Shown: piece after piece, positions 61,960 to 64,000 of the stretch
Position numbering within the stretch: the stretch's first letter is position 1
How the letters are laid out: each line of letters starts with the position of its first letter
DNA from: Luteococcus sp052116585
GTDB taxonomy: Bacteria; Actinomycetota; Actinomycetes; Propionibacteriales; Propionibacteriaceae
Length of the DNA stretch: 64,000 nt
Direction: 5' to 3'
Assembly (NCBI RefSeq): GCF_052116585.1
Contig: NZ_JBQKKT010000001.1
Location: 124,001-188,000 of the forward strand
Translations under genes and position numbers: made by a program
Notes under the pieces: model-generated
What the model was told of the DNA's origin: nothing
The model's input: the letters and a program-made list of their open reading frames with translations, nothing else
Databases searched by the model: none

Positions 61960-63363
61960 ATGACGCACACCCATGTCGCCGGTTCCATCCACGCCGACGC
62001 AACCGCCGCCGGCCCGCAGTGGCTCGAACGGCCGGACGATCTCAATGCCCTGGACCCTGCCCTGTGGAGCAGCACCGTTGTCCGCGGCGATGACGGGGTG
62101 GTGAGCGTCGGCGGACGGAGTCTGGTGGACCTCGCCCACGAAGAGGGCACGCCCACCTATGTCTTCGACGAGAAGGACTTCCGCCAACGCGCGCGTGACT
62201 TCCGCGACGCCTTCGAGGGCTGGCAGGTCTACTACGCCGGCAAGAGCTTCCTCACGCGGCGGGTGGCCCGCTGGATCCATGAGGAAGGGCTCTACCTGGA
62301 CGTCTGCAGTGGGGGAGAGCTCACGGTGGCGCTGGCGGGTGGCATGGACCCGGCGAGGATTGGCCTGCACGGCAACAACAAGTCCGTCGAGGAGCTCTCA
62401 CTGGCGCTGTCCCGTGGCGTCGGAAGGATCATCGTCGACTCCCTGGACGAAATCGGCCGCATCGAGGACCTGTGCAAGGAGAACGGCTGGACCGCTCGGG
62501 TGATGGTTCGGGTGACCACGGGCGTGGAGGCGCACACCCACGAGTACATCGCCACGGCGCACGAGGACCAGAAGTTCGGCTTCAGCATCGCCAACGGGCA
62601 GGCCATGGTGGCGATGGTGCGCTGCCACTACAGCGAGCACATCGAGCTCCTGGGCGTGCACTCCCACATTGGTTCGCAGATCTTCGACACCCACGGTTTC
62701 GAGGTGGCGGCGCGACGCACGATGAAGTTGATGGCCCAGTTCGCCGCGGCGTCCGGCACCGAGCTTCCCGAACTCGACCTGGGGGGCGGCTTCGGCATCG
62801 CCTACACGTCCGCCGACACCCCCGCCACGCCTGATGCCCTGGCCGCGAGCCTGCGCGAGATCGTCGCGCACGAGGCCCGTGGGTACAACATCGCGATCCC
62901 GACCATGTCGATTGAACCGGGACGTGCCATCAGCGGCCCGGCGGGTCTGGCCCTCTACGAGGTGGGCACCGTGAAGGTCGTCGACGTGGATGGTGGCCTG
63001 AGCCGTGTCTATGTCAGCGTCGACGGCGGTATGAGCGACAACATTCGGCCGGCCCTCTACGCGGCGGAGTACTCGGCCGCCCTGGTCTCCCGCTCCTCCG
63101 AGGCCTCCGCCGTCATGTGTCGGGTGGTCGGCAAGCACTGCGAGGGTGGTGACATCCTGGTCCGCGACGTCTTCCTGCCGGCCGACATCAAGCCGGGTGA
63201 CCTGCTGGCGGTGCCCGCCGTGGGTGCCTACTGCCGCGCCATGGCCAGCAACTACAACATGATCACCAAGCCTGCCGTGGTCAGCGTCTGCGATGGGCAG
63301 ACCAGCACCATGCTGCGCAGGGAGACGCTCGACGACCTGATGCGTCTCGACGTCGGCGAGTGA
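61960..63363 (+). CDS. lysA: Diaminopimelate decarboxylase
   Basis: A 467-residue PLP enzyme making L-lysine from meso-diaminopimelate. The PLP lysine is in VYYAGKSFL (about 88-96); HSHIGSQIF, the glycine loop GGGFG, EPGRAISGPAG, GKHCEGGD and GAYCRAMASNYN (active-site Tyr) are all present. ATG 61960 follows GAGAGG by about 10 nt. Upstream lies tRNA-Arg where argS is often found in actinobacteria. It is followed by hom, the usual order. Confidence 0.95.
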   Translation: MTHTHVAGSIHADATAAGPQWLERPDDLNALDPALWSSTVVRGDDGVVSVGGRSLVDLAHEEGTPTYVFDEKDFRQRARDFRDAFEGWQVYYAGKSFLTRRVARWIHEEGLYLDVCSGGELTVALAGGMDPARIGLHGNNKSVEELSLALSRGVGRIIVDSLDEIGRIEDLCKENGWTARVMVRVTTGVEAHTHEYIATAHEDQKFGFSIANGQAMVAMVRCHYSEHIELLGVHSHIGSQIFDTHGFEVAARRTMKLMAQFAAASGTELPELDLGGGFGIAYTSADTPATPDALAASLREIVAHEARGYNIAIPTMSIEPGRAISGPAGLALYEVGTVKVVDVDGGLSRVYVSVDGGMSDNIRPALYAAEYSAALVSRSSEASAVMCRVVGKHCEGGDILVRDVFLPADIKPGDLLAVPAVGAYCRAMASNYNMITKPAVVSVCDGQTSTMLRRETLDDLMRLDVGE

Positions 63364-63425
63364 CGCCCGCTCGCGGCGGCCCCATCCCAGACCCCATATT
63401 CTCCCGTCAACCCACAAAAGGACTG

Positions 63426-64000
63426 ATGATGAACAGGCTTGAAACCCCGGATCCCAATGCCCTGCCCCCGCTCAAGGTGGCCATGCTCGGCTGTGGTGTG
63501 GTCGGCAGCCAGGTGGCCCGTGTGATCACCGAACAGGCCGATGACCTGGCGAGCCGGATCGGCCGTCGTCTCGAGCTGGTCGGGATTGCGGTGCGCTCCC
63601 TCGACCGTGACTTCGCGGGTCTGGACCCCGCCCTGTTCACCACGGATTCCGAAGCGCTCGTCGCCCGTGGCGACCTGGACATCCTGGTGGAGCTGGTGGG
63701 CGGGATCGAGCCCGTGCGCACCCTGATCCTCAAGGCGATCGAGAACGGTGCCTCCGTGGTCACGGCGAACAAGGCCCTTCTGGCCCAGGACGGGGAAGCG
63801 CTGTTCAGCGCCTCCGAACAGCAGGGCGTCGACATCTACTTCGAGGCGGCGGTTGCCGGGGCTATCCCGATCGTCCGCCCGCTGCGCGAATCGCTGGTCG
63901 GTGACGAGATCACCGCCGTGATGGGCATCGTTAACGGCACCACCAACTACATCCTCGACCAGATGACCACCACCGGCGCGGACTTCGACGATGCGCTGGC
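63426..64000 (+). CDS. hom: Homoserine dehydrogenase, N-terminal part
   Basis: The gene runs off the window after about 191 codons. It has the NAD(P)-binding start VAMLGCGVVGSQVARVI (about 19-35), VTANKALLAQDG (about 117-128), FEAAVAGAIPIVRPLRES and GIVNGTTNYIL. It reduces aspartate semialdehyde to homoserine for threonine and methionine. AAGGA lies 5 nt before ATG 63426; an in-frame ATG follows directly. lysA-hom spacing of 62 bp suggests one transcript. Confidence 0.95.
   Translation, partial: MMNRLETPDPNALPPLKVAMLGCGVVGSQVARVITEQADDLASRIGRRLELVGIAVRSLDRDFAGLDPALFTTDSEALVARGDLDILVELVGGIEPVRTLILKAIENGASVVTANKALLAQDGEALFSASEQQGVDIYFEAAVAGAIPIVRPLRESLVGDEITAVMGIVNGTTNYILDQMTTTGADFDDAL

Noticed and set aside
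61659..62156. Upstream extension of the second GT87 frame containing QGIEHRPPEAGAQVRILPGA
   Set aside because: The extension runs through tRNA-Arg and into the lysA region; the tRNA-derived peptide is an artefact.

Overview
The window is a high-GC actinobacterial chromosome segment, most likely from the Propionibacteriaceae. This rests on gene content and order (WhiB7 with an AT-hook, WhiB1, SigH/RsrA, PdtaS, AdnAB, multifunctional KGD, a PPA1309-family protein, the 24-residue bL37), frequent GTG starts and many probable leaderless genes. From memory of Mycobacterium tuberculosis, most of 0-30 kb follows the Rv3193-Rv3210 neighbourhood and 46-54 kb the Rv3219-Rv3228 neighbourhood. No integrase, transposase, phage gene or CRISPR array is visible.

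Layout. 0-1.8 kb: the end of a ferritin-like gene, DUF3107 and a PP2C phosphatase. 2.1-20.4 kb: a DNA-break repair block with adnA-adnB and nudC on the plus strand, a complete recC-recB-recD operon on the minus strand, and uvrD2 leaving divergently from recC. 20.4-21.1 kb: whiB7 behind a leader with an upstream ORF and an intrinsic terminator, which looks like a ribosome-sensing attenuator. 21.1-29.6 kb: an orphan E1/ThiF-like protein, DUF5679, a YgjP-type metallopeptidase, a DUF2342 protein, a PDZ-Lon protease, PPA1309 and UPF0182. 29.6-33.1 kb: an M16 peptidase pair, an FBP zinc-finger protein and initiator tRNA-Met. 33.1-46.3 kb is the most variable part: a FUSC membrane protein, a five-gene peptide ABC operon, short-form serA, and a cassette of a secreted four-cysteine protein, an ABC exporter/sensor pair and a two-component system. 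46.3-55 kb: hisN-rsgA-aroA, DoxX, an SRAP protein, sigH-rsrA, bL37, pdtaS, whiB1. 55-64 kb: DUF6104 and kgd, two paralogous GT87 membrane glycosyltransferases, tRNA-Arg(CCG), lysA and the start of hom.

How it fits together. The segment holds both double-strand-break resection machines (AdnAB and RecBCD) beside UvrD2, and several stress regulators: WhiB7 for translation inhibitors, SigH/RsrA for thiol oxidation, WhiB1 and PdtaS. Biosynthetic genes cover serine, histidine, shikimate, lysine and threonine/methionine entry steps.

Main observations for follow-up: (i) the whiB7 attenuator; (ii) the secreted-peptide/ABC/two-component cassette, whose intergenic region carries three CCGATCGG cores inside perfect dyads; (iii) at least ten start codons placed 6-7 nt after a TAGNNT hexamer, two of which reuse the stop codon of the preceding gene; (iv) short tandem repeats of 16-24 bp in six intergenic regions, one of them four palindromic units between two protease-family genes. 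All functions are inferred by reading the sequence; no database search or folding was run.
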